Assembly: GCA_016721085.1 (NCBI GenBank)
Contig: JADKJI010000044.1
Span: 1 to 59,642, forward strand
Direction: 5' to 3'
Source of the DNA: Chitinophagaceae bacterium
Lineage (GTDB): Bacteria > Bacteroidota > Bacteroidia > Chitinophagales > Chitinophagaceae
Length of the DNA: 59,642 nt
In this document: positions 42,311 through 55,000 of the stretch, one piece after another
Position numbering within the stretch: position 1 is the stretch's first letter
How the letters are laid out: each line of letters opens with the position of its first letter
Made by a program: the position numbers and the translations under genes
The notes under the pieces: generated by a model
The model's input: the letters and a program-made list of their open reading frames with translations, nothing else
Told to the model about the DNA's origin: nothing
Databases searched by the model: none

Positions 42311-45300
42311 CAAATAGGATTACCTTTACTATACGAATAATAATTAAGCCCACCTTTAAGACCAATAGGATCACTACTACACCACCTCGCCAACCAAGGC
42401 AAATAATATCTGGCACTATGATACTCCAACCCCGTTTCTTCATCTCTTTCCATACCTGTATATCGGTACCGCTTAATTGCTGATTTGATGGATTTATTGG
42501 TTGCCTGATAGGCTGTTGTTCCATAAGGATGATACTCTTCATAAGAAATTACCTCCGCTGTATCATCAAGCTCCAACGCCGCCGAACCTAGATGGTTGTG
42601 CATCTGGTATCTTATCAATTGCTTTTCTGTACCATCATCCACTGTATAGCGGGTTTCAACCATACAAAAACGATGCCCTTCATCCATCAGGCTAAGACTT
42701 ACTCTTTCTAATCCGGCATTGACCCCTGTGTGCTTCTTATACAATTCATATCCTGAAATGTATATACGCTCTTCTTTAGGAGTAGCCACCCTCCAGCAAA
42801 CAGCATTTTCCGTTATCTTTCGAATGCGTTGACCATTGCTATCATATTGATAATAGGTGATCACTGGGATATTATCAGCAGTACAATGCTGACGGGTTGT
42901 CAATACTATTTCCTCCTTGAAATTCCACTCAATCTTTTCCAAATGTGGCAATTCCTCTAAATACCCATGCTTTAAATGATGTTTGTATTTTGTATAGTCA
43001 GCTGGATTACCATTATCGCCAATAAATGTTCTCTTTAACCGATTGGAAGTTGTTTCATATTCATACCCTCTTGTCCAGTTACCACCATTAGCAAGATGTT
43101 TCATCTCCAGTATGTTCCCAACTGAATCATATTTATATTGCTGTGTATAATTCCTTGCTGCAATGGGATCGCCAGGGCTTAATGAATGTAAAAGGGTTTA
43201 TCATTCCAATTATCGCATGTGCCGAATTCGAGTGCAGCATCATTCTCCTACCTGTAGCTTCTGCTAATCGATAAAGGGCATCGTAAGTATAGGTCGAAAC
43301 TCCTGCAACTTTCTGATTGTCGAAAAACTGAATAGGGATATTCTTGTCTTCAATATGCGTTATGTTTCCAACAGGATCAAAAGTATAATACCAATCTTGC
43401 AACGGATCACCGTTGAGTCGTTTACTTTCCATCCTTTTAAGCCTGAAAGTCTGCTTATCATAATAGAACTTAGTACTTACATTATTACCGTAGATTATCT
43501 TACTACGCTGTCTCTTCTCATTATACTCAATAGCCTTTAAGTAGTCTGATGCAGTAATAGCACCTGGATGAAGAACAGCTTCACTGAATAATAACCCAGC
43601 TTCATTATACTGAGGAGTGATTACACTGCCATCTGGAGCTATCTGTTTTGTAATTCTTCCTAAAGCATCTGTTTCAGAAATGAAAGTATAACCAGCATCT
43701 GGTTCAAGATCATTTAGTAAGATTGGCATCTATCCAATTTGAAACTTCTTTATATTTTTTAAGAGGTGTCGGTTTGTAGACAATGGCTTCCCTTTAAAAT
43801 CAAAAGCTGGCGTATTCACTAATCCCCAGTATCATAATGCTGAATAACCTGTCCTAATATATTTTTGTTTTGAAGAGTAGGTTCATTAAATCGATTGGCA
43901 TCTGTCCTTACGCCACTCAAAAGACTTTCCCCATATATAATTCTATCAAAAATATGATCAAGAGCCGCTATACCATCACCTCCTACTACTTTACTCTGGG
44001 TAGGCCTGTGAGCTGAATCGTAATAATACTGGAATTCATGATTACGCTCATCCCAGGTGCGCAACGATTTGCCCATGATATTTAACAATAACCACCTCTG
44101 CCCTGCATCCATACTTTTCTGATAAACCAGATTTCCCAGCATATCATATTTGTATTGCATCACCTTTTTGTCCTTTGCATCAATAACTTCCCTTAAATTA
44201 CCCTCAGTATCAATTTTAAGTTGAGTGCTATAGAATTCATCCGCATTGGTAGAAATATTCTTATTATAATCAATGGATAAAATAGGTCTCCCCAAAGTAT
44301 CAGAATGCATGATATTAGGAGTGCTGTCATGTTTTGCTGCTTTATCTGCAGCCTCTTTTCCCGCAAGGGATCTTTGCCATCGGCAATCAACAATGCATCA
44401 ATAAGTCGATTCGTTCTATTAGTATACCATGCGCTTGCTTTTTACGGTATCGTTTGCATCGAATGAAGCTTGTTTCCAGGAGTCAAATTCAACTTTTGAA
44501 AAAGTTTCATCAGGCATCACTGTCTTGACAACTCTTCCAACAGCATCATAATAAAAAACACTTGTTACTCCAGTTTCAGCCAGTTCCTTATAATCCTCGT
44601 AATTCCATGTAATAGAAAAATAAGGTTCATATTTTTTACAGGATTCCCCTTGTTATTCTTTATGACTCTTCCATTAACTAACCATCTCAATTGTTTTGGC
44701 AAAAGGGCAGCAGTATTTATTTCGGTAACAACTATTGTATTGTCTGGGTTGACAACCACATTCTTAAGCCCGGCTCCACTTGTACCTTTTTCATTAGCAC
44801 CTCCCCGATACCATTGGAATATTCCATACCTATTTGAATAGGTGAATCGGGAGAATATGAAAATGCTGTTCCCGATTTATAGAGGTAACCACAGTAGGCT
44901 CGCCATTGACTGAATATCTATCGAGATCATAAACGAAACGGGCAGTCGCATGTTTTAATAACCCTTTACCTCGATTTGTTAATTGCAAAGAATCTGATGA
45001 TTGGATAAATGCCTGGATTTCGGATAATTCCGTAGTATCTGTAATATCAGAAATACCTGTTAACTCGTCTGCTTCATTTCCCTTTCCCGTAGCCATAATA
45101 GCCTTCACCAGTCCTAGTTCATCTAAAATGGCTTCAGACAAATTTCCATTGATATCTTTCATTCGCTGAGGTGAAAGCGTTCTGAAATTCAGTGTCTCTA
45201 CTGAAGATTTATTCCCAAGCGGATCCTCCGTCTCTTTTATAAACATGAAATAATTGCTATAATATTTCACTTTCGTTGTAGCACCATATGGATCCGTATA

Positions 45301-48300
45301 TGACAACGGGGCAAAAAACCTGTTTTGTGCATCAGTGGCTGTCTCTGCACCTTCAATAAATTGTGTTGTACCAGATCTTACCCACCATTTTGTATCAGCT
45401 TCGCTATGTGTGAAACGACCTTCATTCATTATAGCATCAGTAACCCTGGCCTGGAACATTTATAGGTCCAAATATGTCTGATAATAATTCAGGTGGAATA
45501 AGCCAGTTGATATCCCTGATAGGGAATCGCCCTTGACTCTAACTGGTATAAAGCCAATGGTCCTGTTAGGTCATTCTTATAAAATACAGATCTTGTATGT
45601 TCAATTAGCCGACGTTGCGCTTTCCCCGGGTTTAGCGCTTTTTCTAATTCATGGTATTGAGCTTCATCGGAACGTGCATCTGCAAGAATATTGATGAATT
45701 CAGATGGAATATATAACACTCCAGACTTTGAAACTCCTTTTAACTCGAATGTCTCATTTTCAGCAGGTACCCTTAACCGATACTCATCATTGGCAATAAT
45801 ATCATTTGTTAATCTACTTCTTGCATAAAGGATGATTGTCTTTTGCTGCTCTTGTTGAGTAATGGCATGCAAGGATACATCTGGTACTAACCGTGGGTAC
45901 ACAACTGCAGCAGACTCCAAAACATTCCCATATTTATCCAAAACAATATTAAGGGTATGTGCAATCCTTGGATCTGAAGCCTGTCTTTCATAATTATAGG
46001 TGATTGATTCGCTTTCTTTGACAATAAATACAGCATGCCGGTTTTTGCCCCTAGGCTGAATTAATTCAATAAAACAATTATGGGTACCACTGTAAAGGAG
46101 TAAGCTCTTTAATTCTGGCAGCGGTAGTATTCCCATTTTTTTGTTGCATCAAGGGCAAATACTTCCGATCGCAATGCCATGCTTTTTACAAGCCCTTAGA
46201 GCTTCACGCCATTCTTCAACTGAAAGCTCATCAATTAATGAAGAAGGTAAACCTGGAGCTGCAATAATTCTGGCATCTGAAAGAGCGGTTTCATTATGAG
46301 AAACTGCAAACCCCTGCCTTTGCATTTCTTCATACCAGTATTCTTTGGCAAATTGAGTCAGTATCTTTTCCTTTTGAATAAAAGCACCAGTATGGTACCA
46401 TGTCTTTGAAACAACTGGTTCCTGATGAAGGTCTGCACTAGTAATATTTGTGGCGTCGGTTTTTATCCAATGTTCATAATCTTCTGCATCCACTTGCTCT
46501 ACCATACCAAAGCCCCTGAACTCCCTTTCTGCATGATCATAATACCCATGATGGTATTTGTAACTACTGGAATAAAGTGCCCTGTAAGTTTGTCCCTTAT
46601 TATTGTTTTTGTGATGCAATGTACAGGAAATGAAGTTTGGTCACCCAGGGTTTGCCTGCTACTTTGTCTTCAAGATAGAATTTCGTAGAAGGAGCATATT
46701 CCATACTCACTTCCTTTCCCAAATTATTTTTGTAAGAAACCAATACATGCGGTTTTTTACTGTTCATTAGGTCTACATACCTTATTTGTCGCCCGGCATC
46801 TTTCGACAAACTACTTGACCATACTATACAAGAAACTCCATTTCCCAATAAATCAATTACGCTAACCCTTGAAAGAGAATCAATAGATGGAAAGGAATCG
46901 ATCTCCCATGGAGACAATGAAAAAGTATTACCACTTAAATTTAGCCAACAGGAAAACTTGTTCTTTCCAAGATAAATGATGTCTGTTGTTCCAGATCCAT
47001 CAATATCTGCTAACCGGATATTTGAAGGATTAAAAGCATCAGGCGAATCGAATGTTGAGCATTACCCATAGTAATTCTTGCACCAAACTTTCCATATCCA
47101 AGATTTGGCCAATAACTGATATCCTTATTACGAATACGTACAATGTCAGTCCTCCCATCACCCGACATATCTGCCAGGAAAATTGTCTGATTACTATCTT
47201 TAAAAACTACACGGGGTCCGGCCTCTTCATCAAAAGGTTTTTGTGTTTTCAAAGCTGCCGAGAATCCAGCTCTTCCTAATGATGGATACCACGTAAATGC
47301 ATTTTCTTCAGTAATCAACAACTCGGGTTTCCCATCACCATTAAGATCAATCATACGTACATTAGAATCATCCAAATTCAAATTATGCATGCCTTGAAAG
47401 GACTTGAAAGATTTCCAGTAATTTTCATCATCAAGTTCAAAATATCCTACTGGTTCAGAATTTAAACTAACCAATTGTTTACCCCATCGGCATCCAAATC
47501 AGCTAAATGAAGTTGATTACCAAGACCAGCAAAAGAGGGTCTCGGACTTATCAGGGTCATCTGCCCAAAATGACCGTTTCCTTCGTTGCTGTTTGTAATA
47601 CCATCCACCATTCTGTTCGGAGAGAATACCAGATAAACCTTCGTTGAAAAGGTCTTGTAAATTGATAATTCCCATCATCTAACCCGGAAGGCGCATGTAC
47701 CAAATCTTCACCCCCAATTTCTTTAACCTCCTTGTTCCAATGATGCTCTTGATATTGAAATTCCAGAGAAGGAAGCTTGCGACTACTATAATCTCCATTC
47801 GCCATCTTAATATATCCACGAGAACTCATTGCAACCAAAAAAGTAAAATCTTGTTCTGTAGCAATATCAAATTGGAAATCGAGAGACCTTACAAGTCCGT
47901 TATATTCATTTTCATCAAATAGATGGTAAAGCAAAACCCTTTTACATAATCTAGTTGTCCTGATTTCAAATCCTGCTTTAAAATCTGAAAATGCATCACT
48001 CCGAAAATCCCACTCCTTTATCTTAGCATAAGGCGATTTTGAATCATATTCTCCATAATCAAATACCGACTTAAATAAATAACTATTTTCTGCAGGAAAA
48101 GAATCACCAAATTTTTTATAGGGCAATTTATTACCATACATTATTTTTTCTAAGTAGATATTAGTATAGGTAATAGCTCCATTCTTGAACCGGTTTCTGT
48201 TATGCACCAGTGTCATATCAAAACCATCGCATCTTCTTTCTTTATAAATATAATGCGAACAATTTCCCTTATCATCAAAAAAATGAATTCAGAGCAACCA

Positions 48301-48948
48301 TTCAAATATCTTTTGTCATTTTCAGGATCACAAATGACTGAGTTGTTAGTCCACCCGAACAAAGTTGTCACATTGTCTTTAGTAATAACTCGCCATTTTA
48401 TAGTACCGGCTGAAATTTCAGTCCATCTTTCTATTCGGGCAAAAAGGCCTTCGATCCTTGGTATGTAAAACCGGATTTGAAACAGACCATCAACGCTTAT
48501 TGTTTCATGTATAATATAATCACCGTTTGAATCGAGAAGAAAACTCCCATCGTTCTTCTTACTATATTCAGGCACCAGATCTTCTGCCTCAGAAAACAAG
48601 AAGGTATCTGATTCCATGCCATCCAGATATTCCGGAAGCTTTTTATCCGTTTTTCTTTTAATGGATGCTAAGACCTCAATTCACCAAGTCCAAAAACACC
48701 ATTTCCTGCGCCGGAATTATACGAAAGACTAATAGAGGGAGATGCACCACGAGCAGCAGAAAAAGGAATTGGTATAGAAAAAGAAGCAGTGCCATTTGCT
48801 GCATTCACTCGAAATTTCTATCAATCCTTTTAATGCCCCCTCCACCTTTAGGAAGTGAAATAGACGGGTTCTATAGAGTTCGATTTCGTTTTCCCTTTGT
48901 CTGTTTTGAGGAAATCCGAAGATGCATTTTTATTTTTTGCTCATTCAT
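41239..48948 (-). CDS. fused TcB-TcC toxin protein with RHS core and C-terminal effector, many frameshifts
   Basis: The start at 48948 (MNEQKIKMHLRISSKQTKGK) leads to the SpvB/TcB N-terminus: LPKGGGGIK, TASFSIPIPFSAARGASPS, ISLSYNSGAGNGVFGLGE, ESDTFLFSEAEDLVPEY. FG-GAP-like propeller blades follow (MIDLNGDGKPELLI, DMSGDGRTDIVRIRNKDISY). The TcB-TcC junction has MHSDTLGRPILSIDYNKN and MLGNLVYQKSMDAGQRWLL. TcC YD repeats lead to the RHS core RYTGMERDEETGLEYHSARY and DPIGLKGGLNYYSYSKGNP (about 42480-42310), the usual autoproteolysis boundary. The variable C-terminus has an Ala-rich part, a Pro-rich linker (about 41840-41640) and a final domain of about 135 residues. The total is about 2,570 codons with at least a dozen frameshifts. 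Confidence 0.95.
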
Positions 48949-49059
48949 CCCTCAACAATATTTAGTTCTTGTTTCAAAAATCAAGTGTTTGGCATAAAGG
49001 TTAGGGATATAAAAGTTTTAATCTACAAAGACAAGGTAAGTCCTTTACAGATACTCAAC

Positions 49060-49081
49060 AATACCACTTTTAGGTAGTATT
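49060..49081. promoter_or_regulatory. imperfect inverted repeat upstream of TcB-TcC
   Basis: AATACCACT (49060-49068), four bases, GGTAGTATT (49073-49081): 7 of 9 positions pair. The 12-mer AACAATACCACT (49057-49068) is identical to the one at 56367-56378 before the second minus-strand unit. It lies about 110 nt upstream of the toxin start. Likely operator or activator site. Confidence 0.5.
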
Positions 49082-49121
49082 TCAAGATACCTCCATTTAA
49101 TGTTTCCAGTAAAAAACAATA

Positions 49122-49139
49122 ATCACTAAATTTAGTGAT
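49122..49139. promoter_or_regulatory. perfect 18-bp palindrome
   Basis: ATCACTAAATTTAGTGAT is fully self-complementary and lies between the TcB-TcC start (48948) and the flavin reductase stop (49202). It may be a regulator site for the toxin operon or part of the reductase gene's end. Confidence 0.45.
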
Positions 49140-49201
49140 GTGAAATAATGAGATATTATGAAATTTGAAGTAGTGGCTTTGATGAAAAGTCATTTGCCTA
49201 A

Positions 49202-49714
49202 TCAGTTATCAAAAAATGCCAGGCCAAATGAGTCTAAAGATTGCTTTGTCTCCTGATCAACAATCCCTTCCCCATCAACCTTACCCTTCACCCCTTGTAT
49301 AAGCAAACAAGTTTTCTCATCAAGCTTGGCAGACAATGTCCTGAAAAGTAATTGTAATTCTTCATGCCCCTTTTGCCCATGTGCAGAAGCCGTAATTAAT
49401 CCAACGGGTTTATCGGTAAAAATTGTTGTAGATACGCACCACTCAATCGCATTCTTCAGTCCGCTGGGAATACTAAAAACGTATTCAGGCGTACAAACAA
49501 TTACGGCTTTTGATTTCTCAATAGCCTCTCTGAAACGCAGTACTGAATCTGGAGTGTTAGCGATGGAAAGTTCAGGATCGAAATGTGGAAGGGATTTGAG
49601 GGATAAATGTATAAATTCCCATTTATCTCTACCCAATGATTCTAAATATTCAAGTATCCGTCTATTAGAAGATTGACTACTGGCGCTTCCATTTATGACT
49701 ACTATCTGTTGCAA
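49202..49714 (-). CDS. NADPH-dependent FMN reductase-like oxidoreductase
   Basis: An intact 170-residue flavodoxin-fold protein. The phosphate loop is INGSASSQSSNRRILEYL (residues 6-23). The flavin-contact segments are VIVCTPEYVFSIPSGLKNAIEW and GLITASAHGQKGHEELQ. The length and motifs match the NADPH-dependent FMN reductase (SsuE/YieF-like) family of quinone, chromate or azo reductases. It is transcribed in the same direction as the toxin operon 253 nt upstream of it; a shared role is not evident. Confidence 0.92.
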   Translation of the reverse strand: MQQIVVINGSASSQSSNRRILEYLESLGRDKWEFIHLSLKSLPHFDPELSIANTPDSVLRFREAIEKSKAVIVCTPEYVFSIPSGLKNAIEWCVSTTIFTDKPVGLITASAHGQKGHEELQLLFRTLSAKLDEKTCLLIQGVKGKVDGEGIVDQETKQSLDSFGLAFFDN

Positions 49715-49744
49715 GGGAAAAGAAAATTTTATGTAAAATATGGT

Positions 49745-50000
49745 GATTACCGGGAAGACGGGAAGGATTATTTTAATTTAACGAATGTATATAATTAAGC
49801 AACCTCTCGCCGTCACCTCCGATCCGGAGAGAAGGTGACCTTAGATACAGAGTATCACGCGAATTTCAGTGTCCGCTGTGTCTCACATTCTTAAAGCCAG
49901 GAGACATGCATGGAGGGGTGACGGCGAGAATCGACCTTAAAATCAATAAAAAATCCTTCCCGCCTTCCCGGTAATCCCCGCGTCTCCGCGTCTCTGCGGT
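49745..50000. repeat. triple nested palindrome, MITE-like element
   Basis: Outer arms 49745-49769 (GATTACCGGGAAGACGGGAA...) and 49952-49976 pair at 24 of 25 bases. Middle arms TCTCGCCGTCACC (49805-49817) and GGTGACGGCGAGA (49917-49929) are perfect. The inner CTCCG-ATC-CGGAG hairpin is at 49817-49829. A family-1 arm follows at 49980-50000. The element fills the 320-nt gap 49715-50034 and has no ORF. Confidence 0.85.
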
Positions 50001-50034
50001 AAAAAAAACTTATCTTAGACTTACAAGCGAAAAA

Positions 50035-51015
50035 ATGAAACTACCCCTCCTCGCCATATTCCTCCTCTTCAAACTTATCACTTCAGCTCAACCCAAACCC
50101 GTCTCCATCATATTCGACACCGATATGGGCCCCGACTATGATGATATTGGTGCCATTGCCATTCTCCACGCTATGGCTGATAAAGGCGAATGCAAAATCC
50201 TCGCTACTCATGGCCAGTAATAAATCAAAATATATTGCTGCTACGCTGGATGTAATGAACACCTATTATAACCGTCCCAATCTGCCTATAGGAGTTGTTA
50301 GAGGCGAAGCCGTTGACATGGAAGCACCACAAAAATGGGATTCACTTCTTGTTGCCGACTATCCCCATGACATTAAGAATAATGAAGAAGCAAATGATGC
50401 CCTGAAACTCTACCGAAAAATTTTAGCAGCCCAACCAGATAAGAGTGTCACAATAGTTACTGTTGGATTTCTAACCAATATGGCCAATCTCCTTGAATCA
50501 AAACCCGATGAGTATTCGAATTTATCGGGCAGGGACTTAGTTATAAAGAAAGTGAAAAACCTTGTTTGTATGGCAGCCTGTTTCAATAATGAAATGGGAA
50601 CTTTCAAGGAATTCAACGTAGTGAAAGATGCTATCGCTTCCAAAAAAGTGTTTGACGAATGGCCAACTTCCATCCTATTCAGTGGCTTTGAAATTGGCGT
50701 TAAAATCTACACCGGTTTACCAATAGCCAATAGCAGCCTCACCCACTCTCCTGTTAAAGATGTCTTCAAACGGAGCAGCCCTCTCGACCCCAACGATCGA
50801 AACGGTCGCAACAGTTGGGATGAAACGGCAGTTTAGTGGCAGTAAGAGGATACCAAAATTATTTCTCAGTCACCAATGGAAAGATCATCAGCAATATTGA
50901 TGGTAGCAACAGCTGGGATGCAACAGGGACAAGGGATAGTTACCTGGTACAGAAAATGCCTATCCCTGAAATGGAAATACTCATAAATACACTTATGATG
51001 CATCAGCCACAATAG
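50035..51015 (+). CDS. secreted nucleoside hydrolase-like protein, frameshifted
   Basis: A signal peptide (MKLPLLAIFLLFKLITSAQP) is followed by the inosine-uridine nucleoside hydrolase calcium-site motif FDTDMGPDYDDIGAIAILHA. Further family segments are TYYNRPNLPIGVVRGEAVD, VTIVTVGFLTNMANLLES and MGTFKEFNVVKDAIASKKVF. Frameshifts near 50215 and 50838 split it into three parts; the last continues VAVRGYQNYFSVTNGKIISN to a stop at 51015. The total is about 326 residues. Such enzymes cleave ribonucleosides to base and ribose. The signal peptide implies periplasmic purine or pyrimidine salvage. Confidence 0.88.
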
Positions 51016-51418
51016 TTTTTTTATCTGCTTAGAATCCGGGACTATAATCTTGTTTCTCTTTTGATCTTTCAGAGCTAAGTTGCATTAAGCTAAGTGGCAC
51101 AAAGTAACACCCCTATACGTAGCAGAGAATAACGTTAAAATAAAAATAATCAAATAGGTTACTATTATAATAGTTCCGTAATTAATAAATTTATAAGACG
51201 CTCAAGGATGTAATCTCATGCAAATTTAAATGATAGTCAGCTTCTTTCTTCTTTAGCTTTTTTGTATTAAATTTTAAATAAAGCGTATTGTTATCCTGAG
51301 AGCCGATTAATCTGCCTTAAACGGCTCATATTCTATAACTACTTGAGTCGATTGAAACAAATAATCAGTTCATAGGTGATACCCCACCCTTATAGCTGAC
51401 AGTCATAGATTACTAAAA
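51016..51418. other. intergenic region without a recognised gene
   Basis: The stretch lies between the convergent nucleoside hydrolase and M23 peptidase genes. It contains a 14-bp palindrome ACTATTATAATAGT (51161-51174) and a weak hairpin GAGCCG ... CGGCTC (51300-51327) that might end the peptidase transcript. No open frame with protein-like composition was seen. Confidence 0.6.
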
Positions 51419-52084
51419 TCATATCCGTGTATATGAAGTTCCCACCTGTGGGGTTATAGGATTTCCATGCCCATCATTGAATGAAAACTCAAGAGTCTGA
51501 AATTTACCCTCATCGTTTGATTTTGATACTTCAAAATGGAGGTGAGGCCCGGTAGAATACCCATTATGTCCTGACAAGCAGATTATGTCACCAATTGCTA
51601 CCTTTCTACCGACAGTAACCCTGCTACTATTTTGCTTTATGTGCGCATATGTACTGTAAGTATTGTCTGAATGAAGAATCTTTATCTTATTCTCCCTTCC
51701 CTTGTCGCTTTCAATTGGAGAATATGGATCTTGTGAATAGTCCGCAAAATTAGAGATCACTTCTACCACAATACCCTCACGTGCTGCACATACCTGAGTG
51801 CCAATAGGCATACTAAAATCAACGGCAAAAGCTTCTAATCCTGTATGTGTTCTGTCTGATTCAGAAATTGAACTATTTAGTCCATCAAATGATTGATCAC
51901 ATCTTATAGCAGTACCTTTTGGAAAAGGATATTGAAACAAGGTGGTAGCAGGTAGAATTTGGGCTCTAGGGTCACCTTTATAATCTCTACTATAAATTGG
52001 AGCTTCATAACTTGCCATTGTTTGATTATCCGGATCGAGAGGATACTCAAATTTTGTAGTAACTTTCTTTGGCTTCAATATCAC
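51419..52084 (-). CDS. M23 family metallopeptidase (LytM-like)
   Basis: Up to 221 residues. The start is a GTG at 52084 whose GTGA overlaps the stop of the upstream gene, so the two are probably translationally coupled; ATG at Met23 is the alternative. The metal site is complete: His80 and Asp89 in HTGLEAFAVDFSMPIGTQV, His148 in YSTYAHIK, His181 and His183 in STGPHLHFEV. M23 enzymes are zinc endopeptidases that usually cut peptidoglycan cross-bridges. No signal peptide is visible, so cytoplasmic synthesis with the large upstream protein, or release with it, is possible. Confidence 0.9.
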   Translation of the reverse strand: MILKPKKVTTKFEYPLDPDNQTMASYEAPIYSRDYKGDPRAQILPATTLFQYPFPKGTAIRCDQSFDGLNSSISESDRTHTGLEAFAVDFSMPIGTQVCAAREGIVVEVISNFADYSQDPYSPIESDKGRENKIKILHSDNTYSTYAHIKQNSSRVTVGRKVAIGDIICLSGHNGYSTGPHLHFEVSKSNDEGKFQTLEFSFNDGHGNPITPQVGTSYTRI

Positions 52085-55000
52085 ACTAAATCCTTTAGCC
52101 GCAAGAACAGTTTCGGCTTCTCTTTTAATGTTATCATCGCCTTCTGCACTAATGAAAAATTAACAGGCTCTATTTCGTTATTCTGAATCTCATATTCAAA
52201 TATCACATTGGTAATTTTATTTGTTCTGTCTTCAATCATCCTGAAAATTTTAGTGGTAACAGTTACATTCGCATTTGGTGTCTTTTGACTTTCTGTACTT
52301 TCAAGCGTTTTCAAACCTCCTATTGAAGGGGCTATTTTAACTTTCTCCCCATCAGCACGTTCAACACTGATATCAGTTCCATTACTTTTGGCAACATCAG
52401 CTAAACCTTTGATTTCATCATTAGTCATGGAGGTTTTCTTAGAACTACTGTCGAAAATTGTAATCAAACCATCTTTTGTAGAACTAGCCGTTTGATCATC
52501 AATCTTTCCCTCTTTTTGAAACTTGTCGATAGCGTCAATTCCTTGCATTACCTTGTTCAGTTCAGCATCTTTAGGCTTTGTAACTTCTTCTAAAACTTTG
52601 CCGGCATGTTCTTGAGCCTGCTCATTAGAAATGGTACCACTCTTCTTGGCTTCTTCAACAACTTTCATCGTAGCTGCCGCTTTTGCAAGTTCTGCTGCCT
52701 CTTTCCCAAATGCTTGTGCCGTATCCATTGTTTTTTGGAAAGTGGCTAATGCATTCAACTGGTTCTGGTTTAAACCGGTAAGGTCCCTGAAGGAATCTCC
52801 TTTCCCAATTAATTGCAAAAGGTTTTGAAGTCCTGTTGGATCTGGTGCTGCAGGTGCATTCTGGATATTTACAATCGGAGCAGGGAAATCCTTTGGCTGC
52901 AAATTGCCCGGATCCGTTCGTCTTGTTGAAGTATCAAGTGGTAATATCTGAGTATTTGGGCTATCTGGTATTGGTGATTCTTCCCAACGCCAAAACCTGG
53001 TCTCATCTTTAACTTCACAAGAATTGCACTTACCCATAACCGATTCTGCATATATGCCTTTTGTAGGCATACTGACGCGAATAGGTTCCTGTTCATCGTG
53101 ATAGTATTGTGCAAAAAGATCGAATTGCTTATCAATTGTAGGATCTAACTGATAACCTGGTGCTACTGGCATGATAAGAGAGTTGCCTGCAATACCTATT
53201 AGCCTATTCTCTACCACTGAAGCAACACTTCTTCCATTAGCCTTCCCTGGAGCAATAATCCCATCTAGCAACATAAACCGGCGCTCAGGTGTCATATCAA
53301 AATAGAGACACTTATGATAGTATTCCAGGTTTTCATTTAAATGATGAATCAGGTTATTCGCGGATTCAACATCTTCTCCTCTAGGGTTTCTCAATTCTCC
53401 ACTTGTCAAGGAGTCCTTACATATACACCATCACCTTCCGCAAATATGTCATTATCCAGTCGCCCATTAAATAATACTCCAGCAATATTATCTGTCCTGT
53501 AAAACAAATTTCCTGAACGAACCCGAATCTTCATAAACTTGTTCTGGAACTGTTTAAGGTTCTTAGCTTCTTCCACTGATAGCTTTGTCAAATCCAGTTT
53601 CACATTAATTGCATCAATCTGGTTTCTTGGAACTGTAATCGGTGTTGTAGGTGATTGTTTTAATGAAACTCTCAAGGTAGTATTCTGCCTGAAAGTGGAT
53701 ATTAAAGTCAGATCTAATGCTAAATCAACTCCTTATCAGTTTCAACAGTAAATGCATCAAGCAGGTATTCTATGGCGCGTGGGCCAACATGATTAGCTAA
53801 TTCTTCATCCGTAATTTTTTTTTATCCCCTGAATGCATCCAGCGAAATACCAAATAAGCTGAAAAATGTAATAATCTCCTCATTGATCTTGTCTTCCTTA
53901 ACATTAAAGAAGAAAAAATCCATATACAAATCTCCGCTATAAAAATTCAGGTTTTGTTCTGCATAATTTTTTCTAGGAAACCCTATACTGTCGTAATAGT
54001 TCTCATAAGAACTTTCCTTTTCATTCTGTATCCGAGTAATTGCATCAAAAGCAGGCCTCAATGACCTTTTCAGAAGATATCTTTCTAATGTGTTTCTCCA
54101 GCGCAAACATTTTTCCATATCAAATGGGGACATTTGAAGAGGGATAAATAAACATTCCTGTACACCTGCCAAACGGTTACGCACAGAAAAATGTCGTAGA
54201 ACTTCAAAATATTGAATGGTTATTGCATGACAATGGTTATAATTAGCAACCGATTCCGCTGTAGCTTGTACACGTTCACCCTGACTTACTGTTTGAACTA
54301 CGGTTGACCTTTGCGATCTAACAACACTTGCCGCTTGCAAAGTACGATCTGTTAAACTTTGAAGGCTGTTAGCAGTACTTTCCCTATTTGAACTTTGGCT
54401 GGCTGTTGACCCTGAGGAACTGGTACCGCCGCTGATACCCAATAAGCTACCAAAAGTACCTACCCCTGGTATTACACCCATAACTGAACTTCCTAAACCA
54501 AACCCTATTCCACCAGTACTTGCTTTTGAATTACCTTTTATATTTTCTGTTAAAGTAGCATTTACCACTTCGCTGATGTCTCTGTCACGAACAAGAGAAT
54601 TATTAAGTGTTTCTTCATAGCCCAAAAATTGTGAATTAGCTGCACTTTCCCTTCGTTCCCAATCTAATACAGCTATCTGCTTTTTTTGGCCGGGAGCCAG
54701 TGGCAAAGAATATACAAGATCCCCAATAGAATATCCATCAGGGATCCATTCCTGTTTGAAATGCAATAAATGTCCATGTGCAATACTAGCTGCTTGATAA
54801 ATTGTCGGTTCATCATCCCAATCGATTTGATTAAGCTGATTAAGATGTGTCCTTCCCTTAAAAACCGGTTTAGCATTACCTTTTATTACTGTCTTAATCT
54901 TGTGTTCAATTAGTAGCTTATCCAACAGCCCCCTGTTGAAAGATGCTTTCGTATCAATACTTGCAGTATCACCCGCAGCTCGAGCAAAAGCCACAACGGG

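Noticed and set aside
41239..48948. Classification as a T6SS-type polymorphic Rhs toxin
   Set aside because: The SpvB/TcB N-terminus and the adjacent TcA identify a Tc system; no PAAR or VgrG domain is present.
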